Of a stretch of 64,000 nucleotides of DNA, positions 1-9,003 are shown one piece after another. The stretch comes from Chryseobacterium ginsenosidimutans. GTDB taxonomy: Bacteria; Bacteroidota; Bacteroidia; Flavobacteriales; Weeksellaceae. The notes under the pieces were generated by a model. It was not told the origin of the DNA. It did no database searches and was given only the letters and a program-made list of their open reading frames with translations. Location: the NCBI RefSeq assembly GCF_030823405.1, contig NZ_JAUSXC010000001.1:4013001-4077000 (forward strand), written 5' to 3'. Position numbers and translations under genes: made by a program. Position 1 is the stretch's first letter. Each line of letters begins with the position of its first letter.

Positions 1-1406
1 TCTTTAAATAAATTGTAGACTTCTTCAAATCTTTCTTCCACATCGTCATTGACTTTTGCTAATGTAAAAGAAGAAGCATAATACACATCAATATTGTTAT
101 GATGCAATAATGATGTTGAAAAATCTAATTTGAAGATATAGTTATTATTTAATAAAGACCACTCCTTTTTCTTTCTATAGTTTGCTAAAACATTATTTAT
201 ATTAGTATTAACATCATCTGTAAAAGTTTCTATAAAAAGGGCTTTATCCAAACATAGTTCATAAGCTTCGTTTAAAATTTTTATAGAAAATAGAGAAAAC
301 TTATAATCCATAAAAAAATTATTTGTTTTCCCCTTCAGTTTACCAAGTAATTCATTGTATTTAAATGCAATATCATCAAGTATTATTTTACATTTTTCGA
401 TTATTTTTCTATCACCCTTTAATTTCAAAAATTCAAATTTTTCATATTGTTTTTGACAAAAAAGTGAAAAGTAATTATTAATAGCATAATTATAAAGTAG
501 AAAATATGAAAATTTTTCAAGTTCTGATAAACCTGTTTGATTATTAACCTTAATCTCGACATCATCAACAATTTTTTTTAGCTCCTCCTCATTTTTAATT
601 ACATCTTTTTGATATTTAATCTTATTGTTAATTTCCAGGAATGTTAAATTAGTATTGGAGGGAGGTATTGCTGCATTAATTTGATGAAAATATCCTCTCC
701 AATCTTCCCCGGGAATTTCATAATGATTTAACATTTTTTGAATCCAATTATCGAAGATTCCACTTGGTATATGCCTCCTTAAATCACGAAGGATTGTAGA
801 ATACTCAATATTTCCTTCTTTTTGAGCAGTTCTTATATACCATTTATATATTAAAAAGTTGACCTTTACTTGTAGTGCATTATGAATTTCTGAAAAATTT
901 CCATTCAAAATTATATTTTCAAGTTCATTTTTGATAGTAAATAACTTCATTAAGATGTCTCTTTGAGAAGTGAAATTATTATCAATTAAATTCAGTTTTA
1001 TGTTGATGTCTAAAAGTTTAATTTTTGATTGAAAACTAAATCTTTTTGAGCGATTAAAACTAATAAAGCTGATTACTTTTAAACCATAAATATTTTTAAT
1101 ATTTTCGTAAAAATTTAAATATTTATTTAACCCTTCTCTTATAACATCTAAGTACTTTTTTATATTTATAAAATGCGGGAAATCTATTTCAAAAGAGTCT
1201 ATTTCAAGGTTTATGGCTAAGCATACTGTTTCAACATCTTCAATAATATATTTACCATTGATTATAGAAAGATTAATTTCATATAAGGAGTTATCTACAA
1301 AATCTATTATGGGATGATAAGGTAGTGGAGGATTATCTCTATAAATCCCTGTAGTTGGAAGATTAGCTCTTAAATTGCCTATTTGAGTAGAAAAGAAGGT
1401 TCTCAT
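1..1406 (-). CDS. Large unknown protein, 3' end outside window
   Basis: An open frame starts with ATG at 1406 and reads without a stop to base 1, giving at least 468 residues; the C-terminus lies outside the window. I do not recognise the family. The protein begins MRTFFSTQIGNL, is rich in Asn, Ile, Lys and Phe, and has no signal peptide or membrane segment that I can see. Its central part looks largely helical. It starts 6 bases after the stop of the Panacea-like gene at 1413-1940, so the two are very probably co-transcribed. Panacea antitoxins are usually encoded beside their toxin, so this could be the cognate toxin, but its length is unusual for one. Function unknown; the coding call is firm. 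Confidence 0.75.
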   Translation of the reverse strand, partial: MRTFFSTQIGNLRANLPTTGIYRDNPPLPYHPIIDFVDNSLYEINLSIINGKYIIEDVETVCLAINLEIDSFEIDFPHFINIKKYLDVIREGLNKYLNFYENIKNIYGLKVISFISFNRSKRFSFQSKIKLLDINIKLNLIDNNFTSQRDILMKLFTIKNELENIILNGNFSEIHNALQVKVNFLIYKWYIRTAQKEGNIEYSTILRDLRRHIPSGIFDNWIQKMLNHYEIPGEDWRGYFHQINAAIPPSNTNLTFLEINNKIKYQKDVIKNEEELKKIVDDVEIKVNNQTGLSELEKFSYFLLYNYAINNYFSLFCQKQYEKFEFLKLKGDRKIIEKCKIILDDIAFKYNELLGKLKGKTNNFFMDYKFSLFSIKILNEAYELCLDKALFIETFTDDVNTNINNVLANYRKKKEWSLLNNNYIFKLDFSTSLLHHNNIDVYYASSFTLAKVNDDVEERFEEVYNLFK

Positions 1407-1412
1407 TATTGG

Positions 1413-1940
1413 TTATAAAGAGTAATACAAAACATCTCTTTTTATTTCCTCATTAGGAATATCAAGAGAAAATTTATTTTGTTTTAATGCCTTTTTATAA
1501 TTATTTTCCCATGAATTATATAAATGAGTTAAATCGACTAAATATGACGCGGGCTTGGATATTAAGTAATAATTGTGATTTTTTAAGATAGATATATTAG
1601 AATCGATTACTTTTTTTAAGTTTTGTGGTAATAATTCAAAGTTTTCATTTATTATTTCTGTAAAATTAACTCCATCTTTTCCTACTAAATTAGAAAAAAC
1701 ATTTGCTTTATACATATCATAAATATCTTTTTCAACAGGACCATAAGGCATTGCTGCAAATTTAAATCCAAAATCTAATAGGTTTTCATTTTCCTTATCA
1801 ATATTGACTGTGGCTAAAAGAAAGATTAATTTTAATGTTTTTAAAATGCTTAAATCATTTGAATGGATATCACCAACAGATTCTTGATACCATGAAGAAA
1901 AATGGTACAAAATATATTTTGTAGGCAATAGTTTTTCCAT
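1413..1940 (-). CDS. Panacea/SocA-like (DUF4065) antitoxin-type protein
   Basis: A 175-residue protein with the layout of the Panacea (SocA/GepA, DUF4065) domain. An N-terminal helix (LPTKYILYHF) is followed by a Leu-rich helix (LKTLKLIFLLATVN, about 32-45). Then comes the diagnostic segment FGFKFAAMPYGPVEKDIYDMY (about 57-77), which matches the family's F-x-AxxxGPV-xx-VY signature. Panacea proteins act as antitoxins for varied toxins, and SocA is a proteolytic adaptor. The gene is fourth in a minus-strand run mod-res-PIN-Panacea-unknown, 108 bases after the PIN gene and 6 bases before the next one. Being in a restriction-modification cluster suggests a toxin-antitoxin or abortive-infection role. 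Family call is from motif recognition only. Confidence 0.6.
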   Translation of the reverse strand: MEKLLPTKYILYHFSSWYQESVGDIHSNDLSILKTLKLIFLLATVNIDKENENLLDFGFKFAAMPYGPVEKDIYDMYKANVFSNLVGKDGVNFTEIINENFELLPQNLKKVIDSNISILKNHNYYLISKPASYLVDLTHLYNSWENNYKKALKQNKFSLDIPNEEIKRDVLYYSL

Positions 1941-2048
1941 TATTAATTTTTTTTTACTTAATTATATTTTTTTCAATATACAATTTTTTATCCCATTCAA
2001 CAAAATAATTAGGTAATATAATATTGACATAATAGAAAAAAATATTTT

Positions 2049-3479
2049 TTAATTTTCAAAATGATTAACTTCAAAGTCATAATAAAGTTGAAAATATCTT
2101 TTGTATTGAACTAAATTATATTGAAATCTATCAAACTTCCAGACTCTACCATTCCAATGATTATTTTCATCAATTTCTGATTCATCAAAATATCCTTTAT
2201 CATTACTATCAGTTCCTAAATAATCAACTATAATTTTAACCATCTCTTTAATTTCCTTGTAAAAAACACCCAAACAATTTGTCGGTAACTCTTTACCAAA
2301 CATAAAACTGATTGAATTTTTATCTTCATCAGAATTGAAAAGATATATTCTATTAAAATATCCAAAATAGTTGAAAGTAGAAAAATGAACTTGGTTTAAA
2401 TCATCAGGATTATTTTTATCTGAAATATCGTAGAATTTTCCTGACTTTGCTACTTGTTCAAATTTGTTCCAACTTGTAATAAAATCAACCTTTTCAAGAT
2501 TTTCCTTGTAAAAATTGATGAACTCATCTGGTTTTAAAATATGAGTGAAAATATTTTTTTCTTTAAAAATTGCCTTTGCTTTTTGATAGTTCTTTTTGTC
2601 ATTTGTAATATAAAAATCACAAGTACTTGCAAATGCAGTATGGAAAGAATCTTGGGTAGTGTTTTTAAATGTTTTCTTTTTTGTTTCTGTGACTTTAACT
2701 TCATCAGAATGAAAACCATGCATATCTAAACTAATATATGCTGAAGTTATATCATCAAACCAGACTGGTGCATTTTTGCCTTTCTCGAAATAATCTTTTT
2801 GTAATGGACTTTCCTCAATACCTAATTTTTTGTAAGTTTCATTTAAGACATCAAATGGATTGTTATCAGGATTTGTTAATTTTCCTTGATTAATATTTAA
2901 ATGTTTAAAAGGAGTTTTTAAATCTTTATACCCTTCTTTTTCATTAAGGTTTTCCAGCATCTTTCCAAATGAATTAAAAAGTCCTTCAAATGTAGGATTG
3001 TCTTTTAAACCCGGGAACATAGAATCCATTATTTCAGCACTTTGAGGATTTTCAAATGCTTCTTTAAAGATGTTATCTAAAGGAAAAGATTGCATCATAG
3101 TCTTTAATGGTGCAACCATTTCTGCATTTTCCCCATTGTCATCCAAAACGCTAAAAATATTATTAAAAGAAAAATCTTCAGTTAAATTTTTACTTTCAAT
3201 TTCATTCTCAAATATATGAAAAGGCTCATTTTGTTGTAGAACTATATCTTTTCCATTATTGAAAACACACATACAGTCTGTTATTTCAGCAAGAAATTCT
3301 AAATCTGATTGAATGTTTGGATTTTCCTTTTCTTCTGAATAACTTGAGGCTATATCAGAAATATGAGATGTGGAATAAACAATTACAAACTTTTCAGATT
3401 GTCTAATTATTTCTTCGAATTCTTGAAATCTTCCATTTTTAATTCCATTTAGAACATTCCAATCAATGTAGAGTTTCAT
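2049..3479 (-). CDS. PIN-like nuclease with large internal insertion
   Basis: A 476-residue protein. The first strand MKLYIDWNVL puts an acidic residue at D6, as in PIN nucleases. YSTSHISDIAS (35-45) could supply the second acidic position. DSFHTAFASTCDFYITNDKKN (277-297) matches the C-terminal PIN half, with D277, D288 and D294 where PIN domains bind metal. Between the two halves lie about 200 residues of unrelated, acidic, Asn-rich sequence, and about 180 more follow. PIN domains are normally about 130 residues and contiguous, so this would be a split or inserted version. The gene starts 25 bases after the stop of the type III res gene and is probably in the same transcript. An RNase or DNase role in phage defence is an inference. 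Confidence 0.55.
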   Translation of the reverse strand: MKLYIDWNVLNGIKNGRFQEFEEIIRQSEKFVIVYSTSHISDIASSYSEEKENPNIQSDLEFLAEITDCMCVFNNGKDIVLQQNEPFHIFENEIESKNLTEDFSFNNIFSVLDDNGENAEMVAPLKTMMQSFPLDNIFKEAFENPQSAEIMDSMFPGLKDNPTFEGLFNSFGKMLENLNEKEGYKDLKTPFKHLNINQGKLTNPDNNPFDVLNETYKKLGIEESPLQKDYFEKGKNAPVWFDDITSAYISLDMHGFHSDEVKVTETKKKTFKNTTQDSFHTAFASTCDFYITNDKKNYQKAKAIFKEKNIFTHILKPDEFINFYKENLEKVDFITSWNKFEQVAKSGKFYDISDKNNPDDLNQVHFSTFNYFGYFNRIYLFNSDEDKNSISFMFGKELPTNCLGVFYKEIKEMVKIIVDYLGTDSNDKGYFDESEIDENNHWNGRVWKFDRFQYNLVQYKRYFQLYYDFEVNHFEN

Positions 3480-3504
3480 AAAGTCTATTTTTGTTATCCT
3501 ATTT

Positions 3505-6186
3505 TCATAACCCTTTTAAAACATCAATTACGCTATACGCTGTATAAGTATTTTGAACTTTTTTAGTTTGAAATACCATGAAGTATTTATAATTACTACC
3601 TGCCAGTTTTTCCCAAGTTTTGCCTAAAATATTTTTATCTCTACTGTCGTCATTATCTCTATCATCTCCTTTCGTTTCCAAGAGAATTTTATTTCCTTTT
3701 TGAGTATAAATTATAAAATCAGGATAATGGTTGGAACTAAAACCATTCAAAGCAAATCCTTTTCCTCTCTCCAAGTTTCTGTGCCAAAATTTTACATTTT
3801 CTAAAGAAGCAATTTCCAGTATCATGTTTTGTTCAAAATTGTTCATGGATGCTTCTTTTTCATATAAAGATTTTGAAATAGGAATGCTTGTATTTAAAGG
3901 GGTTATGGTATCAGTAAATGAGAAATTTCCTTGTACTATGATGTTGTTACTATCTATCAGTTTAAAGAATTTCTCTTTAGCATATTCATTAGACAGCTCA
4001 TTGATTTTGTCTTTTATTCTTTTGACATAGATAAAATCATTGTCTATAATATCTCTAATCTGATCAGAAGTCAGATTTTCAAAGACTCTACTTGCATATT
4101 TTTGCAGTTCTTGCTCAGAAATTGGAGCCATATCTCCTAATTTTTTGACAACAATTCCTGTAATCTGTCTGATTTGGGAACCTTTGGGTTTAGAAAGAAT
4201 AGAATCAACCAAGAGAGCTTTAGCTTTTGAATTGAGCTTCTTGATGCTTGCCGTACCTTTACTTTCATCAAAATCCACAGCAATAATATCTTTGGAGATT
4301 TCTTCAAAAGTAATTTGTGTACTGTAATTGGATAAGACAAACCCATCCAGCAAACTATTTTTATGCAGAAACTCCCATTTTTCATTCAGTTCTGGAAATA
4401 AAGCACTTGTTAAATCATCTTTTTTCTCTATGAAAAATTGTGGAAGTTCAATTTCCTTTGCGAAGCCTTTAAATTCTTTGTCTATTGGAAATTGTTTAGG
4501 TTGGGTTTTCATAACTTCTGTAAATAAGGAAGTAGTATCATCTATTTCTAATTCATTAACTTTTTGCTCAAATTCAGCTCCTCGTTGTTCAGCTCTTTGG
4601 GTAAGTTGAGTAAGAATAGGATTACTTGTTTTTATTTGTTCTAATGTAGTTTCTTCATTGGGATTGAATTCTATTTGGGAAATATCAAACTCCTCATCTG
4701 ATTTTGGTGTTTCATTTTTAATTTTGTCATCATCAAATAAGCTTCCATTTAAAATCTCATTAGGTGTCAGTATTACTTCTTCTACAGTTTCCTGTTCAGC
4801 ATAATAATCATCTTTACTAAATCCTGAGTCTTGTAAGCCTTTTACTATGCTGTCTAAAGTTTCATTGAATTTAGCAGAAGCAGTCAAAACAAAAGACATG
4901 TTAAGTAATGCCTGATTGTGTTTGATGGTATAAGGTTGCCTTAAAATTCTGCCTAAAATTTGTTCAACATCAACAGCAGAAGATTTGTCGGCTAAGGAAG
5001 CCAATATATATGCATTGGGACAATCCCAACCTTCTTTCAAGGCATTGACGGTAATTATATATCTTACCTGACAATCTTTAGCCATTAAATCAATTCCTTT
5101 CAGTTCATCTATATTACTGGTTTTTATTTTTATCTGCTCTTCTGGAATTTGAAGTTTTATCAATTGTTCCTTAATCTTCCCAAAAGTAGTATTATCTTTT
5201 CCTTTTATATTGGACTGTGCTTGAAACAGAATAATTGGTCTAATATATTTACCAGTTTCTTTTTCTTCTTCTTTTGCCAACAATTCCAACTGCCTTTGTA
5301 GGTGTAGAGCACTGGTAATTACTTCTTCTTTTTTGTGATGATTATACACAATCACAGGAAGCTTTACCATATGTTCCTTCTTTAAAGATAGAGCGTTGAC
5401 AAAAGAAATAATATTACTATTTTCTTTTGGTGTAGCGGTTAAATCCAATATCAGTGAAGGATTTAAGTTTTGCAACATTTCTACACTTAAAGCACTTTCA
5501 GCATTGTGACTTTCATCAACTATTACAACTGGGTTTAAACTTCTAATAATATTGATTAAAGCTGTATCATCTGTATCTGGAATTATCAAATCTTTTTCTA
5601 CAATTGTATCTCTAAAAGGCTCTAAGGCACCATTTTCCTGATAAACCTTTCTGTCTTCTTTTTTCTTTTTATCAATCCTTAAACTACTGAAATTAAATAC
5701 AAATATGTTTAACTGTTCCGTAACAGAAGAAGGGTTAAAATTGACTCCTTGTAACAACTGGTCTTTTTCATAAACTTCCACTCTGTTCCCAAAAAGGGTA
5801 CTAAGTTTTTCTCTATATGGATGATTAGGCTTGGACAAATTATTAACCGTTTGCTGTAATAGATTAGACCAAGGAACTAACCAAACAACAGCCTTCGGAT
5901 TTCCTTGATTAAAATATTTGTTAAGTGTATCCAATGCATTTATAGCTATAAAAGTCTTTCCGCCAGCAGTAGGCACTTTTATTGCAATATGAGCAGAACC
6001 GGGAACATTATCTTTATAGGGTTTCATACCTTTATAAGAACCATCTAACTGTGGAGAATAGGGAAATCCTAATTTATCTTCCCAATATTTATTAAATGCT
6101 TTAGCTGAATTGTTCTCTGTTTGTAGATAGGTTAGAAATTTCTCCAAATCCTTAATTACTGTATGTTGGTATGGTTTTAATTCCAT
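3505..6186 (-). CDS. res: Type III restriction endonuclease, Res subunit
   Basis: An 893-residue SF2 helicase-nuclease. Visible motifs are the Q-like N-terminal LKPYQ, Walker A in VPTAGGKTFIA (71-80), DESH box VIVDESHNAE (221-230), motif III LTATPKE, and motif VI QILGRILRQPY. A C-terminal PD-(D/E)xK nuclease follows, with PDF at 822-824 and ETK at 837-839. This is the standard layout of type III Res subunits, which translocate ATP-dependently and cut when two unmethylated sites are met. It lies 73 bases downstream of mod, as expected for a mod-res operon. All nuclease and helicase residues are present, so the protein looks functional. It sits inside the putative island and is likely horizontally acquired. 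Confidence 0.93.
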   Translation of the reverse strand: MELKPYQHTVIKDLEKFLTYLQTENNSAKAFNKYWEDKLGFPYSPQLDGSYKGMKPYKDNVPGSAHIAIKVPTAGGKTFIAINALDTLNKYFNQGNPKAVVWLVPWSNLLQQTVNNLSKPNHPYREKLSTLFGNRVEVYEKDQLLQGVNFNPSSVTEQLNIFVFNFSSLRIDKKKKEDRKVYQENGALEPFRDTIVEKDLIIPDTDDTALINIIRSLNPVVIVDESHNAESALSVEMLQNLNPSLILDLTATPKENSNIISFVNALSLKKEHMVKLPVIVYNHHKKEEVITSALHLQRQLELLAKEEEKETGKYIRPIILFQAQSNIKGKDNTTFGKIKEQLIKLQIPEEQIKIKTSNIDELKGIDLMAKDCQVRYIITVNALKEGWDCPNAYILASLADKSSAVDVEQILGRILRQPYTIKHNQALLNMSFVLTASAKFNETLDSIVKGLQDSGFSKDDYYAEQETVEEVILTPNEILNGSLFDDDKIKNETPKSDEEFDISQIEFNPNEETTLEQIKTSNPILTQLTQRAEQRGAEFEQKVNELEIDDTTSLFTEVMKTQPKQFPIDKEFKGFAKEIELPQFFIEKKDDLTSALFPELNEKWEFLHKNSLLDGFVLSNYSTQITFEEISKDIIAVDFDESKGTASIKKLNSKAKALLVDSILSKPKGSQIRQITGIVVKKLGDMAPISEQELQKYASRVFENLTSDQIRDIIDNDFIYVKRIKDKINELSNEYAKEKFFKLIDSNNIIVQGNFSFTDTITPLNTSIPISKSLYEKEASMNNFEQNMILEIASLENVKFWHRNLERGKGFALNGFSSNHYPDFIIYTQKGNKILLETKGDDRDNDDSRDKNILGKTWEKLAGSNYKYFMVFQTKKVQNTYTAYSVIDVLKGL

Positions 6187-6259
6187 AAATTTTACTTTGT
6201 CTTTAGTTTTTTATTTTCAAATTTGACAGTTACTTCATTTTAAAATAGTTTACTATTTT

Positions 6260-7909
6260 TTAAAATCTTGAAATATCCCTTGGTATTTTTTTGAAAATAA
6301 TATGATACTTATCCATCAACTTTTGATCAAGCAGACACAAATCTGCATAGATGATATACTGGCTGGCTTTGGTTTTCAAGGTTCTCAAATAACTTTCATC
6401 TAAAGTGGTTAATATGTCTTTTTCATAGTAAAAATAATAAGCAGTATCATTTCTCTTGCCTAACAAATATTTCTCGTCTTGGCTTTGATAATGTTCTTTG
6501 GTTTGTGTGTACCAAACATATTCTTCTATTTTTTCTGTTTTCACTTCTTCATTCAGCAAATTATTTTCCAAAAAAATAGGTTTACCTACCTCATAATAAT
6601 TGAAGTCCCCGCCAGTGCCTTGTATTTTTTTATTTCCACTGCTATAACCTTTCATTACCCTTTTTACTCTTTCAGCAGTAATGCTTTCAGCATAATCTTC
6701 CATTTCTACTAAAATGAATTTTCGATTGCCTCCATCTTTTCGATTTAATTTTATGACCGCTTCTCCAGTAGTACCCGAACCAGCAAAAGAATCCAATACT
6801 ATAAAGTCTTTACCATCTACAATTGAAATCAAATATTTTATCAAAGCAGTAGGTTTTGGATAGTCAAATTGTATATTCATTAATTTTAGTTCGTTACTCA
6901 TATTTTGAGTACTTCCCAAATTCATTAAAGAACTAATTACATGGCTTTGTTTCTCCCTTTGCTTTAAATTTTCTATTGCGCCATTTTCAGTTAGATAAAA
7001 AGTGGTTGATTGTCCTTTAGTGTCTAATACTGGTTCAAAGTAATTGTCAATGAATAATTCGAATATTCTTTTTGAACTCCAACCGCTCTCAATTTCTACA
7101 CAGTTTAATAATTTACCATTTTCAATTACTGCATCTTGATAAAAATAAGGATACGAGTCATTTCTTTTTTTTATAATACCATTCTCAAAGTTTGCTGGAA
7201 ACCCGACAGGTAGTGTAATTTTACTAATAGGATTTTTTGCTCCATTTTTAATTATTGTATTAACAACAGCATCTTTAAATATTTTGCTATTTTCTTCAAC
7301 ATTAGGATCAACAACTTCTGGAAATTCAAATTGATTTATTTCTTTACAATAGCATACAATATATTCATGATTTATTTTAATTTTTGCTTGATTGTCAAAG
7401 TTCCCATCAGTTCTCCATGTAAAAGTTGTTATGTGATTTTTAATACCAAAAATTTCATCTAATATAGATTTTAGATTATGGTACTCATTATCATCTATTG
7501 AAATAAAGATTATTCCATTATGAGATAAAAGTTTGTTTAAGAGTTTTAATCTTGGATACATCATGCAAAGCCATTTATCATGTCGGGTAAGGTCTTCACT
7601 TTCTTTACCTACAATTTCTCCTAACCATTTCTTAATTTTAGGATCATTTACATTGTCATTATAAATCCAACCTTCCTTTCCTGTATTGTAAGGAGGATCT
7701 ATATAAATGCACTTTATTTTTCCTTCATACTCAGGTAGAAGGCTTTTTAGGGCTTCCAGATTATCTCCATGTATGATTTTGTTTTCAGAAGAAGCTTCTG
7801 TGTTATCAGTTATACTATTAAATGCATACTGTTTCTCCAATATCTTGTAAGGAACTTCTTGGTGATGATTAATGACTTTTTCTTTTCCAATCCAGTGTAA
7901 TGATGGCAT
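6260..7909 (-). CDS. mod: Type III DNA methyltransferase, Mod subunit
   Basis: A 549-residue DNA adenine methyltransferase of the beta type: catalytic motif IV YIDPPYNTGKEGW (DPPY at 71-74) precedes the AdoMet motif DSFAGSGTT (373-381). The variable middle (about 165-340) would be the target-recognition domain that sets the methylated site. The N-terminus with HGDNLEALKSL just before DPPY is typical of type III Mod proteins. Mod methylates host DNA and is also required for cleavage by Res. It is the first gene of the minus-strand run and is followed by res. A TAnnTTTG element overlapping a 16-base palindrome lies about 75 bases upstream. No simple repeat tract for phase variation was seen in the gene. 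Confidence 0.93.
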   Translation of the reverse strand: MPSLHWIGKEKVINHHQEVPYKILEKQYAFNSITDNTEASSENKIIHGDNLEALKSLLPEYEGKIKCIYIDPPYNTGKEGWIYNDNVNDPKIKKWLGEIVGKESEDLTRHDKWLCMMYPRLKLLNKLLSHNGIIFISIDDNEYHNLKSILDEIFGIKNHITTFTWRTDGNFDNQAKIKINHEYIVCYCKEINQFEFPEVVDPNVEENSKIFKDAVVNTIIKNGAKNPISKITLPVGFPANFENGIIKKRNDSYPYFYQDAVIENGKLLNCVEIESGWSSKRIFELFIDNYFEPVLDTKGQSTTFYLTENGAIENLKQREKQSHVISSLMNLGSTQNMSNELKLMNIQFDYPKPTALIKYLISIVDGKDFIVLDSFAGSGTTGEAVIKLNRKDGGNRKFILVEMEDYAESITAERVKRVMKGYSSGNKKIQGTGGDFNYYEVGKPIFLENNLLNEEVKTEKIEEYVWYTQTKEHYQSQDEKYLLGKRNDTAYYFYYEKDILTTLDESYLRTLKTKASQYIIYADLCLLDQKLMDKYHIIFKKIPRDISRF

Positions 7910-7983
7910 ACTTAGGAATAATTTTTTTGATTAATGCAGCAAAAAGCAATTGTCGTAATTAAGATGATTTGCTTTGCTGATGT

Positions 7984-8009
7984 CAAATTTAATGATTAAT
8001 ATATTAATC
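7984..8009 (-). promoter_or_regulatory. Candidate mod promoter with palindromic operator
   Basis: Read on the minus strand, 7991-7984 is TAAATTTG, a match to the Bacteroidetes -7 element TAnnTTTG. Directly upstream of it, 7994-8009 is a perfect 16-base palindrome GATTAATATATTAATC. A protein bound there would block the promoter. No clear -33 TTG was found, so the promoter part is tentative. Confidence 0.4.
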
Positions 8010-8245
8010 TTGTAGAAAAGTATAACTGGCTTATTTTTTATAAAAAATTTTTATAAAAATTATTCACTCACAAAGTCCCACACCTACTAACCCCGACTCA
8101 TTCTCAGGAGCAACATGCCCCCACCACTTTTAAGAAAAACAAAAATTTTAGAGGAACAATTATAAATTCAAGTTGAAAGCTGGGCTTGTTTGTGCTGAAA
8201 ATTTCAATTCTCGTGGTGTTATTTCTAACTCAAAAATCAAAAACA

Positions 8246-8593
8246 ATGGTAAGAATTATCAATTACAAAAGAAGAGTAGCAGAGAACAAGGAGTTCTTTG
8301 TACTTGAAGTTTCAGGAGGTATTGAAATGGTATTAAGCAAAACTACAGGAATGTACTATGCCACTTCTAAGAAAGCCACCATTACATAAACATTTGATGA
8401 AGAAACCTGTAAATCTTTAATTGGCTCAGAATTTCCTGGCTCAATTGTAAAGGAAGAATGTGAACCCTATGAGTACACTATTCAAGATACAGGGGAATTC
8501 ATTACATTATCTCACAGGTATGTTTACAGAGCAGAAGAACTTACTACTTCTAAAGTACATTCAGCTCCAGGTAACTTATCAATGGCTGATTAA
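8246..8593 (+). pseudogene. Small conserved-looking protein broken by one in-frame stop
   Basis: ATG at 8246 opens a frame (MVRIINYKRRVAENKEFFVLE...) that reads 47 residues to a TAA at 8387-8389. The same frame then continues for another 67 codons to a TAA at 8591. The second half (TFDEETCKSLIG... GEFITLSHRYVYRAEEL) has ordinary protein composition and follows directly, so one point mutation appears to have split a protein of about 115 residues. It resembles small proteins I associate with Bacteroidetes mobile elements, but I cannot name the family. Function unknown. A sequencing error or stop read-through is the alternative. Confidence 0.6.
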
Positions 8594-8604
8594 ATTTCCT
8601 AACA

Positions 8605-8864
8605 TGTCCAAATTTTACTGTAGAATCATATATAGGTTCAGGTAAAATCTGGACATTTTTATTTTTTAGCATCATATTTTCCTTTCTTATATATAAGAAA
8701 AAGGAAAATCCAATGCTTTTCTGGAATAGAAGTCTTGAAATTTTTCTTGACCTGCACAAAATTTCCTTTTATATAATATAGTGTCAGAAAAAAATGTGCA
8801 GGAGAATTCAAAAACCTTAGAATGCACCTGGATATATAAAATATATCAACTCCAGGTTTGGTGC
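8605..8864. repeat. Cluster of four inverted repeats in a gene-free stretch
   Basis: The gene-free stretch 8594-9003 holds four inverted repeats. First, 8605-8618 pairs with 8642-8655 (14-base arms, one mismatch, TGTCCAAATTTTAC). Second, 8676-8709 is an AT-rich hairpin (ATTTTCCTTT against AAAGGAAAAT). Third, CCTGCACA at 8751-8758 pairs with TGTGCAGG at 8795-8802. Fourth, CACCTGGA at 8825-8832 pairs with TCCAGGT at 8851-8857, and CCTGGA-like boxes recur at about 8925-8970. There is no open frame of note. An operator region, transfer origin or recombination site would all fit. Confidence 0.5.
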
Positions 8865-9003
8865 GAAAATCTTCACAATTTTGTTATTCATACTCGCAGA
8901 TACCTGGAGATATAGATATGCGTGGTTGCTTTAATACCAATAAAATACAAGATTTCCTTTATCCAGGTTTGATAAGAGGATAAGTATAAATAGCCAAAAC
9001 TTA

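Noticed and set aside
3731..4609. Open plus-strand frames inside the res gene
   Set aside because: They are reverse-frame shadows of a gene with clear helicase and nuclease motifs and have no protein-like composition of their own.
8550..8759. Minus-strand frame of 69 residues across the inverted repeats
   Set aside because: It overlaps the end of the broken plus-strand gene and the hairpins, has no start context, and looks like chance.
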